From contig NZ_JARVWW010000004.1 of the NCBI RefSeq assembly GCF_029846715.1, positions 1 to 64,000 of the forward strand: a stretch of DNA of 64,000 nucleotides, given 5' to 3'. Shown here piece after piece: positions 54,380 to 64,000 of the stretch. The translations under genes and the position numbers were made by a program. The DNA is from Bradyrhizobium nivariense. Lineage in GTDB: Bacteria; Pseudomonadota; Alphaproteobacteria; Rhizobiales; Xanthobacteraceae. Position 1 is the stretch's first letter; the number at the start of each line of letters is the position of its first letter. The notes beneath the pieces are model-generated. The model made no database searches. It saw nothing but the letters and a program-made list of their open reading frames with translations, and was not told the DNA's origin.

Positions 54380-55498
54380 ATGCCGGATTCCGACCCGATA
54401 CACGACAATCCGCGCAACACGGCCAATTTGCCGGCCGTGGTGACATCAGGCGAGGTGCTGCGTCCGACCGCCGACGGCTGGCTGCTGCGCGCCATCCGGA
54501 CGTTGTTCGGCTGGAAGGCGGGTTCGGTGCGCGACGACCTCCAGGTCGTGCTTGACGCCACGACGCCCGACGACACCGGCTTCTCGACCGTCGAGCGCAC
54601 CATGCTGCGCAACATCCTCGGCCTGCACGAGCGTCGCATCGCCGACGTCATGGTGCATCGCGCCGACATCATCGCGGTGAAGCGCGACATCCCGCTCGGC
54701 GAGTTGATGGACCGCTTCGAGAGCGCCGGCCATTCGCGCCTCGTGGTCTACAACGAGACGCTCGACGATCCCGTCGGCATCGTCCACATCCGCGATTTGC
54801 TCGCCTTCATGACCGCGCGTGCGCGCGTGTCGGGGGTGACGAAAACCAAGCGCAGGAAACCGCTGCCGGCCGGGCTCGATCTGCGTACGGTCGATCTCGC
54901 GCTGCCGCTCGGGGAAGCGCGCATCATCCGCAAGCTGCTCTACGTGCCGCCGTCGATGCGGGCGATCGACCTGCTCGCGCAGATGCAGGCCACGCGCATT
55001 CATCTGGCGCTGGTGGTCGACGAATATGGCGGCAGCGACGGGCTGGTCTCGCTTGAGGACATCGTCGAGCAGATCGTCGGCGAGATCGACGACGAGCATG
55101 ACAGCGACGAACCGCCCTCGATCGTGCGGCTGCCCGATAACGCCTTCATCGCCGACGCCCGCGCCAGCCTCGACGACGTCCGCACCGTGATCGGCGAGGA
55201 TTTCGTCACCGGCGAGGCCGGCGAGGAAGTGGAGACGCTGGGCGGCTATCTCGTCAGCTTCGTCGGGCGCCTGCCGGTGCGCGGCGAAGTGATCTCGGGC
55301 CCCGGCAATTACGAGGTCGAGGTGCTCGACGCCGATCCGCGCCGCGTCAAGCGGCTGCGGATCGCGACGCGGAAGGAGCGTCCCGCGCCACGCACCCAGC
55401 GCGAGAGCCGACGCCGCGAGGCTGCGCCGGATGGCAGTCAACCGGCGGCCAGCGACACGCCCACCCCGCCGCCAAGCGACGGGACCGGCCCGCGGTGA
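54380..55498 (+). CDS. CorC/HlyC family protein with CBS domains
   Basis: A 372-aa soluble protein: a CBS pair (RRIADVMVHRADIIAVKRDIPLGELMDRFESAGHSRLVVYN; MQATRIHLALVVDEYGGSDGLVSLEDIVEQIVGEIDDEHD) and a C-terminal CorC_HlyC transporter-associated domain (GEEVETLGGYLVSFVGRLPVRGEVI). Homologues assist Mg/Co homeostasis. The tail is a disordered Pro/Arg-rich region. The start at 54380 is one base after the ybeY stop; the lnt GTG overlaps its stop. Confidence 0.92.
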   Translation: MPDSDPIHDNPRNTANLPAVVTSGEVLRPTADGWLLRAIRTLFGWKAGSVRDDLQVVLDATTPDDTGFSTVERTMLRNILGLHERRIADVMVHRADIIAVKRDIPLGELMDRFESAGHSRLVVYNETLDDPVGIVHIRDLLAFMTARARVSGVTKTKRRKPLPAGLDLRTVDLALPLGEARIIRKLLYVPPSMRAIDLLAQMQATRIHLALVVDEYGGSDGLVSLEDIVEQIVGEIDDEHDSDEPPSIVRLPDNAFIADARASLDDVRTVIGEDFVTGEAGEEVETLGGYLVSFVGRLPVRGEVISGPGNYEVEVLDADPRRVKRLRIATRKERPAPRTQRESRRREAAPDGSQPAASDTPTPPPSDGTGPR

Positions 55499-57108
55499 GT
55501 CCGTTCCAGCGACTTCGCCAGATCGCGCTTGCCATCATCCTCACCTGGGGATGGAAGCGCGCGCTCGTCGCGATGGCCGCCGGGGCGTTCTCAGTGCTGG
55601 CGCTGGCACCATTCAACGCCTTCCCGGTGCTGTTCATCACTTTCCCGGTGCTGGTCTGGCTGATCGACGGCGCCGGCGCCGGACGATACGGCGGCGTCCC
55701 CGCCGCGGCGCTGACCGGCTACTGGTTCGGGCTCGGCTATTTCGTCCCCGGCCTCTACTGGATCGGCTACGCCTTCTTCGTCGACGCCGATGTGTTCGCC
55801 TGGCTGACGCCGTTCGCCGTGCTGGGCCTGCCGGCCTATCTTTCCATCTTCACGGCGATCGGCTTTGCGCTAGCCCGCCTGCTCTGGACCAAGAACGCCA
55901 CGCGCGTGCTTGCGCTCGCGGCAAGCCTCACCATCACCGAATGGCTGCGCGGTCATGCGCTGACCGGCTTTCCCTGGAACGCGTTCGGTTATGCGTTGTC
56001 CGAGCCGCTGCCGCTGGCACAAACGGCGTCGCTGATCGGCCTGTGGGGCATGACGTTCCTGACGGTTGCGATCTTCGCGAGCCCTGCGACGCTGATCGAC
56101 CGCACGCCCGATCGCCGCCTGGCGTGGCGCGTGCCGGCCGCAGCCGCGGCGCTCCTGCTGGTCATGAGCATCTTCGGCGCGATCCGCCTGTCGCTGCATC
56201 CGACCACGATGGTTGCGGGCACCAAGTTGCGCCTGATGCAGCCGGATCTCCAGCAAGACGCGAAATTCAACTACGCCGCCAAGGCGGAGGTGATGAAGAA
56301 ATATCTGGCCTTGTCGGACCGCGCCTCCGGACCGCAATCGACCGGCGTGCGCGATGCCACCATCCTGATCTGGCCGGAATCCGCCTTTCCGTTCTTCCTG
56401 ACCCGCGAAGCCGATGCGATGGCGCAAATCGCCGAGCTTCTGCCCAAGGGCACGGTGCTGATCACGGGCTCGGTCCGCGCGCCCGACCTGCCGCGGGGCA
56501 CGCCGATCACGCGCGCCTATAATTCGATCTACGTGATCGACCACGACGCCAGCGTGCTCGCGGTGTACGACAAGCTGCATTTGGTGCCGTTCGGCGAATT
56601 TCTTCCCTACCAGGATCTGATGGAGAAGCTCGGTTTCGAGCAACTCACGCGAGTGCGCGGCGGCTTCATTCCCGGCAACGTGCGGCATGCGCTGCCGGTC
56701 CCCGGCGCGCCGTCCGCGCTGCCGCTGATCTGCTACGAAGCAATCTTTCCCGGCGAAGTGGCTGGACGCAATGAACGTCCGGGCTGGATCGTGAATCTCA
56801 CCAATGACGGCTGGTTCGGTATCTCGACCGGCCCCTATCAGCATCTGGAGCAGGCGCGGATGCGCGCGATCGAGCTCGGATTGCCGCTGGTCCGCTCCGC
56901 CAATACCGGCATCTCCGCAGTGATCGATCCGGTGGGACGCACCGTCGCCAGCCTCGGTCTCGGGATCGAAGGCATTTTGGACGCAAACCTGCCCGCCGCG
57001 ATCCCGCCGACCATCTATGCGCGGGTGGGCGATGTGCCAGCGGCCATGCTCGTCGCGCTGGCAGTGTTTCTGGCGGTCCGCCGACGTGTTGCCAAACGGC
57101 ACCCCTGA
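55495..57108 (+). CDS. lnt: apolipoprotein N-acyltransferase
   Basis: A 537-aa inner-membrane enzyme that adds the third acyl chain to lipoproteins. About eight N-terminal helices are followed by a nitrilase-like periplasmic domain with the catalytic triad Glu (IWPESAFPFF), Lys (YDKLHLVPFGEFLPY) and Cys (LICYEAIFPGEV). It uses phospholipid as acyl donor. The GTG start overlaps the corC stop (GTGA). This is the last gene of the miaB-lnt operon before a 219-bp gap. Confidence 0.96.
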   Translation: MSPFQRLRQIALAIILTWGWKRALVAMAAGAFSVLALAPFNAFPVLFITFPVLVWLIDGAGAGRYGGVPAAALTGYWFGLGYFVPGLYWIGYAFFVDADVFAWLTPFAVLGLPAYLSIFTAIGFALARLLWTKNATRVLALAASLTITEWLRGHALTGFPWNAFGYALSEPLPLAQTASLIGLWGMTFLTVAIFASPATLIDRTPDRRLAWRVPAAAAALLLVMSIFGAIRLSLHPTTMVAGTKLRLMQPDLQQDAKFNYAAKAEVMKKYLALSDRASGPQSTGVRDATILIWPESAFPFFLTREADAMAQIAELLPKGTVLITGSVRAPDLPRGTPITRAYNSIYVIDHDASVLAVYDKLHLVPFGEFLPYQDLMEKLGFEQLTRVRGGFIPGNVRHALPVPGAPSALPLICYEAIFPGEVAGRNERPGWIVNLTNDGWFGISTGPYQHLEQARMRAIELGLPLVRSANTGISAVIDPVGRTVASLGLGIEGILDANLPAAIPPTIYARVGDVPAAMLVALAVFLAVRRRVAKRHP

Positions 57109-57327
57109 TCACGCCGTCGCTGCCGATGCGGCCGGAAACTTTTGACAACCGTAGTCCCACGGTTGACAGACTGCATGCGGCCTCCTCATTCTGCATCGGC
57201 TGCAAAAGACAGTGGGCATTGCTAAATTTCTCCGCAATGTTTCCCAATAACAGGGTCTGATTTTGACGTTGCTTACACCTGAGGCATTCCTGATTGCGCC
57301 GAAGGTGATGTTTGGAGGGCTGAGGAA

Positions 57328-57741
57328 ATGTCGAAAGCGCCCAACCCTGTTGACAAATATGTCGGCAGTCGCGTGCGGATGCGCCGCATCATGTTGGGCA
57401 TGAGCCAGGAAAAGCTCGGTGAAGCTTTGGGCCTGACTTTCCAGCAGGTTCAGAAATACGAGAAGGGCACCAACCGGGTCGGCGCGAGCCGCATCCAGCA
57501 AATTTCCGAAATTCTCCAGGTGCCGGTGTCGTTCCTGTTCGAGGGCGGCCCAAGCGGCGTGCCGGGTCCGGATGGCTTCAGCGAAGGCGCATCGCCGTCT
57601 TACGTCTCGGACTTCCTCGCGACCTCCGAAGGACTCGCTTTGACCAAGGCGTTCACCCGAATCACCGATTCGAAGATGCGCCGCTCGATCGTCGATCTCG
57701 TCGAGCAGATCGCGGCCCGCGAAGGCCCCGACAAGCGCTGA
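57328..57741 (+). CDS. XRE-family helix-turn-helix regulator
   Basis: A 137-aa regulator with a cro/C1-type HTH: VGSRVRMRRIMLGMSQEKLGEALGLTFQQVQKYEKGTNRVGASRIQQISEILQ, then a linker and a C-terminal helical part (LTKAFTRITDSKMRRSIVDLVEQIA). This is the conserved alphaproteobacterial type found after lnt. A good GGAGG-type ribosome site precedes the ATG. A possible promoter ttgacg-N17-attcct lies about 60 bp upstream. Targets are not known from sequence. Confidence 0.93.
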   Translation: MSKAPNPVDKYVGSRVRMRRIMLGMSQEKLGEALGLTFQQVQKYEKGTNRVGASRIQQISEILQVPVSFLFEGGPSGVPGPDGFSEGASPSYVSDFLATSEGLALTKAFTRITDSKMRRSIVDLVEQIAAREGPDKR

Positions 57742-57856
57742 CGCGCGATCTCAATCCGATTTGAGACTGCGCCAAATCTGGCCTATGTCGTCATTTGCGG
57801 CCGCGCTTTGATGCGCGTCCTTCCGGATGATGCGATTCAAAGGCACAGATGCGCCC

Positions 57857-58984
57857 ATGGCCAGCTCCAATTGGTTCGATTCCCAAACTATTCTCGATGG
57901 CATCCGCCGCTGGGTGGAGGTCGAGACGCCAACGGAAGCACCTGAACAGGTCAACAAGCTGATCTCCATGGTCGCGGAGCAATTCCGCGACCTGCCTGTG
58001 ACGCTCGAGCGCGTCGCCGGCGTCGATGGCTGCGGCGATCATCTCGTGGCGCGCTCGACCTGGGGCCAGGACCGGCCGGGCATCCTGGTGCTGAGCCACC
58101 TCGATACCGTTCATCCCATGGGATTCATCGCGCGCCTGCCGTTCAAGATCGAAGGCGACAGCGCGTTCGGTCCCGGCATCTACGACATGAAGGGCGGCGC
58201 CTACATCGCCCATCACGCCTTTCGCGCGCTTTGCACCACGGCCGATCGCTCGCCGCTCGGCATCACCCACCTGTTCACTTCCGACGAGGAGATCGGCAGC
58301 CCCACCTCTCGCGCCCTCATCGAGACGGAAGGGCGCAAGGCCAAATACGTGCTGGTGACGGAGCCGGCGCGCGATGGCGGCAAGATCGTCACCGGCCGCA
58401 AGGGCGTCGGGCGATTCGAAGTGTTCATCAAGGGCGTGCCCGCACATGCCGGCACGCGACCCCAGGATGGCCGCAGCGCGATCCGCGAGCTTGCCAACGT
58501 CATCCTCGCGCTGGAAGCGATGAACGATCTGGCGCGCGGCGTCACCGTCAATGTCGGCGTGGTGCGCGGCGGCACGCGGCCCAACGTGACGCCGGAAGAA
58601 GCCCATGGCGAAATCGATCTGCGCGTGCTGAGCCTCAAGGACGCGGACGAGTTGGTCGGCAAGATCCTCGCCCTGACATCGAAGACGGATGGCGTCACCG
58701 TCAAGGTCACGGGCGGGCTCAATCGTCCGCCTTACGAGAAGAGCGATGCAGGCGCCTCGCTGTACGAACATGCGAAGACGCTTGCCACGGAGATCGGCTT
58801 CGAGCTGGTCGACACTCACACCGGCGGCGGCTCGGACGGTAATTTCACCGCCGCCCACGCCGCGACGCTCGATGGGCTCGGCGTCGACGGCAAGGGCGCG
58901 CATACCCATTATGAGCAGCTCTATGTCTCCTCGCTCGAACCGCGCGCGCGGCTGCTCCATCGCCTGTACCAGACGCTACGATGA
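57857..58984 (+). CDS. M20 family metallopeptidase (glutamate carboxypeptidase-like)
   Basis: A 375-aa di-zinc peptidase. Metal ligands: LSHLDTVHPMG (His, Asp), GPGIYDMKGG (bridging Asp), TSDEEIGS (catalytic Glu and ligand Glu), and TGGGSDGNFTAA (C-terminal). VPAHAGTRPQDGRSAI is in the dimerisation lid. The pattern suits glutamate carboxypeptidase/CPG2-type enzymes. Met at 57857 is preferred over 57827. Its stop overlaps the trmB start (ATGA). In other Rhizobiales this place, between the XRE gene and trmB, usually has metK. Confidence 0.9.
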   Translation: MASSNWFDSQTILDGIRRWVEVETPTEAPEQVNKLISMVAEQFRDLPVTLERVAGVDGCGDHLVARSTWGQDRPGILVLSHLDTVHPMGFIARLPFKIEGDSAFGPGIYDMKGGAYIAHHAFRALCTTADRSPLGITHLFTSDEEIGSPTSRALIETEGRKAKYVLVTEPARDGGKIVTGRKGVGRFEVFIKGVPAHAGTRPQDGRSAIRELANVILALEAMNDLARGVTVNVGVVRGGTRPNVTPEEAHGEIDLRVLSLKDADELVGKILALTSKTDGVTVKVTGGLNRPPYEKSDAGASLYEHAKTLATEIGFELVDTHTGGGSDGNFTAAHAATLDGLGVDGKGAHTHYEQLYVSSLEPRARLLHRLYQTLR

Positions 58985-59691
58985 GCGAGCGCAAATCAGA
59001 CCCCGATCGCGATGACAGCGAGCGCGCCTTCTTCGGACGCCGCAAGGGCCACAAGCTGCGGCAGCACCAGGCCGAGCTGATCGATCATCTGCTGCCGCGT
59101 CTTGCGCTCGACATCGCGGGCGAAGCGCCGGCGGATGCCCGCGAGATCTTCGACCCCGCAGCCGACGATGCGCGACTCGAGATCGGCTTTGGCGGCGGCG
59201 AGCATCTTGCGGCGGAGGCACAGAACTTCTCCACGACCGGCTTCATCGGCTGCGAGCCCTACGTCAACGGCATGGCCAAGATCCTCGCGCAGATCGAGGT
59301 CGCCAACATCGGCAACATCCGTCTGTTCGCGGGCGATGCCGCCGAGCTCCTGGCCTGGCTGCCGAAGGCTTCGCTGTCGCGGATCGACCTGATCCATCCC
59401 GATCCCTGGCCGAAACGGCGGCACTGGAAGCGGCGCTTCGTCCAGGACCGAACCATCGCCGCGATGGCGCGCGTGCTGAAAGCCGGCGGTGAATTCCGTT
59501 TCATCTGCGACATCGACGATTACTGCGCCTGGACGCTGTCGCATCTGGCGCGCTCGGCGGATTTCGTCTGGCTCGCGGAGCGCGCCGATGATTTTCGCCT
59601 GCCGTGGGACGGCTATACCATGACGCGCTACGGCCGGAAGGCCACGCGCGAGGGCCGCAAGGCGGCGTATCTGCGGTTTCGACGGCTCTAG
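58981..59691 (+). CDS. trmB: tRNA (guanine-N7)-methyltransferase
   Basis: A 236-aa SAM enzyme that makes m7G46 in tRNA. SAM motif LEIGFGGGEHLAAEAQ, FIGCEPYVNGMAKIL, and the signature IDLIHPDPWPKRRHWKRRFV are intact. The N-terminus has a charged start KSDPDRDDSERAFFGRRKGHKLR. It overlaps the M20 peptidase by four bases, and its stop shares the palindrome CTAG at 59688-59691 with the stop of the convergent DUF2336 gene. Confidence 0.96.
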   Translation: MSERKSDPDRDDSERAFFGRRKGHKLRQHQAELIDHLLPRLALDIAGEAPADAREIFDPAADDARLEIGFGGGEHLAAEAQNFSTTGFIGCEPYVNGMAKILAQIEVANIGNIRLFAGDAAELLAWLPKASLSRIDLIHPDPWPKRRHWKRRFVQDRTIAAMARVLKAGGEFRFICDIDDYCAWTLSHLARSADFVWLAERADDFRLPWDGYTMTRYGRKATREGRKAAYLRFRRL

Positions 59692-60770
59692 ATCGTCTGC
59701 CGGTTGCGCCAGAAATTCACGACGCGCTCGGCAGTCGTCGGCATCAGGCGCGTGAAATTCGTGCGCGCCGCCTCGAGGTCGGCATCGGCCGGCGTGCGAT
59801 GCGGCCCGTACCAGAGCAGGATGAGCGCGCGCACAGTCGGCCAGCCGAGATTCAGCACGCGCCCCAGAACCAGAATTGGATCGTAGCGGTCAGCCGCGAT
59901 CAGGCGGTCGAGGATCGAGAGGCGGACGCCGGACATCGCCGAGAGCGAAGCGATCGCCTCCTCGTATTTGTGCGCCTTGGCGAAGCCAAGCAGCGCGCTC
60001 TCGCCAAGATGGCCCTCGCGATGCAAGGTGAGCACTGTGCGCTGTGCCCCCGAGAAATCGCGACGCGGACCCGGCGGCAGCGTGGCTTCCTCGATCGCTG
60101 CCATGGCGCGCTTGATCTCGACCTGGCGCACGGGATTGACCACGATCGAGAGGCGGCGGCGAATGACGTCGAGCGTGCCGTCGAGAAGCTGTTTGAGGTG
60201 CTCACCCGAAAGATCGTTGCGCTGGCCGATCTTGAGCGTCAGCACGCCGTCCCGGGCGGCACGCTTGATCAGCTCGGAATAGCTGCCAGGCGAGAACACC
60301 GCGCCGGCGTTGCCCGCGGCGCGACGCACCACGTCGCGATCGCCGCGCTCGACCAGCACGTCGGTGATGACAGCCGACAGCGTGGGGCGCTCGGTCATCG
60401 CCAGCAGATGGCCCTGGCCCTTCAGTCGCGCGATCTCGACGAGAGCGGCGTCGTCGAGCACGGGGGAATGGCGCAGCACGGGGCCCGCCACCATGATCTC
60501 GTTTTCGCGCGCGAGCTGGCTCACCAGATGCCGCGGCGCGTTGTTCAGCCGCGAGAAGCGTTCGGCGAGATCAACGCGCGAGGCGAGTTCGGCATGCGGG
60601 ACGAGATCGATCAGCAGATTGTCGAAGAGATCGACGAGATCGGGACTGAGCTTCTCGGCATCCTGGAAGAACAATTGGGAGATGGCGCGCGCGATCTCGC
60701 CGCGACGCCGCGGGTCGCCGCGTTTGACGATATCGTCCAGTCCGGGAATGAGCGACGTGGCAACGGTCAT
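59688..60770 (-). CDS. DUF2336 domain-containing protein
   Basis: A protein of about 360 aa, almost all helical, of the alphaproteobacterial DUF2336 family: LIPGLDDIVKRGDPRRRGEIARAISQLFFQDAEKLS, VSQLARENEIMVAGPVLRHSPVLDDAALVEIA and TERPTLSAVITDVLVERGDRDVVRRAAGN resemble HEAT-like repeats. The C-terminal part is also helical. Its function is not established; some relatives are near flagellar or two-component genes, not here. Met at 60770 is chosen as the conserved start; the frame itself reaches 60881. Confidence 0.85.
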   Translation of the reverse strand: MTVATSLIPGLDDIVKRGDPRRRGEIARAISQLFFQDAEKLSPDLVDLFDNLLIDLVPHAELASRVDLAERFSRLNNAPRHLVSQLARENEIMVAGPVLRHSPVLDDAALVEIARLKGQGHLLAMTERPTLSAVITDVLVERGDRDVVRRAAGNAGAVFSPGSYSELIKRAARDGVLTLKIGQRNDLSGEHLKQLLDGTLDVIRRRLSIVVNPVRQVEIKRAMAAIEEATLPPGPRRDFSGAQRTVLTLHREGHLGESALLGFAKAHKYEEAIASLSAMSGVRLSILDRLIAADRYDPILVLGRVLNLGWPTVRALILLWYGPHRTPADADLEAARTNFTRLMPTTAERVVNFWRNRQTI

Positions 60771-60919
60771 GAAAACGCAAACTCGTACAGGGCACGCCGC
60801 GGGTGCGCCCTTGGTCCAAGCCGCCCCCCAATCAGGGAATTTAGGCCTCGGAGGTGAATGAAGCGTTGCGCGGGGCCGCAAGCCGGGCGCAAAAAGCCTC
60901 GTCTGCCTTGCGATGGGCC

Positions 60920-60948
60920 TTGTCCGAGAGTGCGGAAAGGGCTATATC
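60920..60948 (+). promoter_or_regulatory. predicted sigma-70 promoter for rimP-nusA
   Basis: A -35 hexamer ttgtcc (60920-60925) and a -10 hexamer tatatc (60943-60948) are spaced by exactly 17 bp. Transcription would start near 60955, making a 5' leader of about 180 nt before the rimP start. The match is good for alphaproteobacterial housekeeping promoters. There is no upstream plus-strand gene that could feed this operon except trmB, 1.2 kb away across an opposite gene. Confidence 0.6.
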
Positions 60949-60985
60949 ACCGCCAATTCATCTTCTCATACGATCCGCGTAGTGA

Positions 60986-61015
60986 GAGTGGGCCCGAAAG
61001 GACCCGCTCTTTTTT
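60986..61015 (+). terminator. premature terminator (attenuator) in the rimP-nusA leader
   Basis: Stem gagtgggccc (60986-60995) pairs with ggacccgctc (61000-61009) around a GAAA tetraloop, with one mismatch and one G-U, then a run of six T (61010-61015). It ends only about 60 nt after the predicted start. With no plus-strand gene before it, its natural reading is transcription attenuation of rimP-nusA, or the 3' end of a 60-nt RNA. Confidence 0.75.
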
Positions 61016-61133
61016 ATTACCTGAACGCGGCTTGGTGGAAGATTAGCGGCCCGGCGATCTGTCGGGAGAGTTCCGAAGCGGGCTTTGAAATTGTAACCAA
61101 GCCTTAACCATATCGAGCGCCTTGACCCCTGAT

Positions 61134-61913
61134 ATGACCGAACCGAACCCTGGTTCCACGGATGCCGAGTTGCTGGCCGAGCCGAGGCTCGTGGTTGAGC
61201 CGGGCGTGGCGGCACGGGTGTCCGCGGTCGCAGGACCGGTGCTCGAAGGCATGGGCTACCGCCTGGTGCGGATCCGAATTTCCGGAGAATCTGGCTGTAC
61301 CGTGCAGGTCATGGCGGAGCGGCCGGACGGCTCGATGCAGATCGAGGATTGCGAGGCAATCTCGCGGGCGCTGTCGCCTGTGCTCGACGTCGCCGACCCC
61401 GTCGATCGCGCCTATCGGCTGGAAGTCTCCTCGCCGGGAATCGACCGCCCGCTGGTGCGCCGCTCCGATTTCGAGCGTTATGCCGGGCATCTGGTGAAGG
61501 TCGAAATGGCGGTCGTCCATGAGGGGCGGAAGCGGTTCCGCGGCACGATTGGTCCTGTCGAAGGCGATCGCGTGCATCTGCATCGCGACGACGTCAAGGC
61601 GGGCGAGGCTTCCGACGTTCTCCTGACGATGGAGGATATCGGCGAGGCACGGCTGGTGCTGACCGACGAGCTGATCGCGGAATCCATGCGCCGCGGCAAG
61701 GCCCAGGCACGCGAGATGCGGCGCAATCTCGGCCTTGAGCCGCCGGCCGCACCGCACGCCGGCATCAGCGAAAAAACGACCAAGAATACCAAGCCGACAA
61801 AGAAGCCGGCGCCGACCACTACGAAGAAGCCGGCCCCGACCAATACCAAGAAACATCGCCTGGCCGCCGAACGCGCGCGACGGGGCGAGATCGAGCCTGA
61901 CGAAGGAGACTAG
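61134..61913 (+). CDS. rimP: ribosome maturation factor RimP
   Basis: A 259-aa 30S assembly factor. [29 protein letters not shown] and [38 protein letters not shown] are the conserved N-terminal domain; a C-terminal SH3-like domain follows ([14 protein letters not shown]). After about residue 205 a basic Lys/Pro/Thr tail with 8-residue repeats ([16 protein letters not shown]) is added, absent in short RimP proteins such as that of E. coli (about 150 aa). It precedes nusA by only two bases. Confidence 0.95.
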   Translation: MTEPNPGSTDAELLAEPRLVVEPGVAARVSAVAGPVLEGMGYRLVRIRISGESGCTVQVMAERPDGSMQIEDCEAISRALSPVLDVADPVDRAYRLEVSSPGIDRPLVRRSDFERYAGHLVKVEMAVVHEGRKRFRGTIGPVEGDRVHLHRDDVKAGEASDVLLTMEDIGEARLVLTDELIAESMRRGKAQAREMRRNLGLEPPAAPHAGISEKTTKNTKPTKKPAPTTTKKPAPTNTKKHRLAAERARRGEIEPDEGD

Positions 61914-61915
61914 CC

Positions 61916-63526
<1,611 letters not shown>

Positions 63527-63548
63527 GGCGAAGGAGGATGTCACCCGG

Positions 63549-64000
63549 ATGCTCGCCGATACTGACCCCGAACTCGACCATGGACCGCGGACCGAAAGGT
63601 CCGCGACCATGCGGATGTGCGCGGTCAGTCGCGAGGTCCGGCCGATCGACGAGCTGATCCGCTTCGTCGTCTCGCCGCGAGGGCACATAGTTCCCGATCT
63701 CAAGCGCAAGCTGCCCGGACGCGGAATGTGGATATCAGCCTCGCGAGAGGCGGTTGCGGAAGCCGTGCGGCGTCACCATTTTACCAAAGCCTTCAAGCGC
63801 GAGCTGCGCATCCCTCAGACGCTTCCCGCCGACATCGAGGCGCTCCTGGTTCGGGGCGTGACGGAAGCCCTTGGGATTGCCGCCAAGGCGGGCCAGATCG
63901 TGGCCGGCTTCGGCAAGGTCGAAAGCGCGCTTCGGGGAGGTACGGTCGAGGTCCTGATCCACGCCAGCGACGGGGCCGCGGACGGAATCCGCAAATTGGA
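63549..64000 (+). CDS. YlxR-type RNA-binding protein fused to an L7Ae-like domain (3' truncated by window edge)
   Basis: The first 150 or so residues: an N-terminal YlxR/DUF448 domain (TMRMCAVSREVRPIDELIRFVVSPRGHIVPDLKRKLPGRGMWIS) with the GRG motif, then ADIEALLVRGVTEALGIAAKAGQIVAGFGKVESALRGGTVEVLIHASDGAADG, typical of the ribosomal protein L7Ae-like fold. The alphaproteobacterial form joins two proteins (YlxR and YlxQ) that are separate in Bacillus. It usually precedes infB, which should lie just outside. The stop is not in the window. Confidence 0.88.
   Translation, partial: MLADTDPELDHGPRTERSATMRMCAVSREVRPIDELIRFVVSPRGHIVPDLKRKLPGRGMWISASREAVAEAVRRHHFTKAFKRELRIPQTLPADIEALLVRGVTEALGIAAKAGQIVAGFGKVESALRGGTVEVLIHASDGAADGIRKL

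Larger units (their letters stand above)
60771..61133. other. 363-bp divergent region between DUF2336 gene and rimP
   Basis: This region holds the promoter at 60920-60948 and the terminator-like hairpin at 60986-61015, then about 115 bp of leader to rimP that is locally AT-rich (gaaattgtaaccaagcctta). The short frames here (60858-61046, 60913-61107) have no protein-like features. The leader after the hairpin has no ribosome site until shortly before 61134. Confidence 0.6.

Noticed and set aside
57147..57164. hairpin aaccgt-N6-acggtt after lnt as a terminator
   Set aside because: Only six pairs and no T tract; it could be a weak operator, but evidence is too slight to list.
60858..61107. short frames across the rimP leader
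   Set aside because: They overlap the promoter and the terminator hairpin and have no protein-like features or ribosome sites.

Overview
The window is high-GC chromosomal DNA from an alphaproteobacterium. Gene content and order (rimP-nusA-ylxR; miaB-phoH-ybeY-corC-lnt; rlmN-argG), the rhizobial type Fur and the many intergenic palindromic repeats point to Bradyrhizobium or a close relative in the Nitrobacteraceae. The genus is an inference from style and synteny. I see no rRNA, intact tRNA, CRISPR array, prophage or plasmid functions. The window is a mostly vertical chromosome segment with one insertion sequence.

Layout. 0.3-8.6 kb: a hybrid histidine kinase, an SbmA/BacA-type ABC exporter, an FkbM methyltransferase, a VOC protein and a proline-rich OmpA-family envelope protein. 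8.7-16.1 kb: argG, a PAP2 phosphatase, two tandem paralogous membrane proteins and rlmN (all minus strand), an IalB-like protein, a DECR-like short-chain dehydrogenase and a quinone oxidoreductase. 16.6-22.8 kb: a Sel1-type anchored protein next to a periplasmic TAXI binding protein, a second TAXI protein fixed in the membrane at both ends, a YkvA protein, phhB and a Tat-exported PhoD phosphatase. 22.8-24.6 kb: a single-domain response regulator whose 5' end appears to be cut by an IS4-type element whose transposase is frameshifted. 24.6-43.4 kb: metabolic and transport genes (MATE exporter operon, FUSC exporter, MmgE/PrpD, two serine hydrolases, a membrane-bound AraC-type regulator, pirin, purC, a SulP-STAS-cNMP transporter, an AraC/epimerase/NTF2-like divergon, gabD).

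43.5-64 kb is a dense housekeeping block: adenosine kinase, murJ, trpS, a universal stress protein, an Nfu-type Fe-S scaffold, tsaB-rimI-fur-HAD, miaB-phoH-ybeY-corC-lnt, an XRE regulator, an M20 peptidase overlapping trmB, a DUF2336 protein, then rimP-nusA-ylxR. The block serves translation and RNA maturation (tRNA modification, 16S rRNA processing, RimP, NusA), cell envelope assembly (MurJ, Lnt) and iron and Fe-S homeostasis.

Most notable: (1) a compact promoter-plus-terminator leader ahead of rimP-nusA that looks like a transcription attenuator; (2) a TAXI binding protein anchored at both ends with a cytoplasmic tail and no TRAP permease nearby; (3) an 18-bp in-frame tandem repeat inside a kinase ATPase domain; (4) the IS-response regulator junction; (5) several families of long perfect inverted repeats, one present three times; (6) an M20 peptidase where metK is usual in other Rhizobiales.
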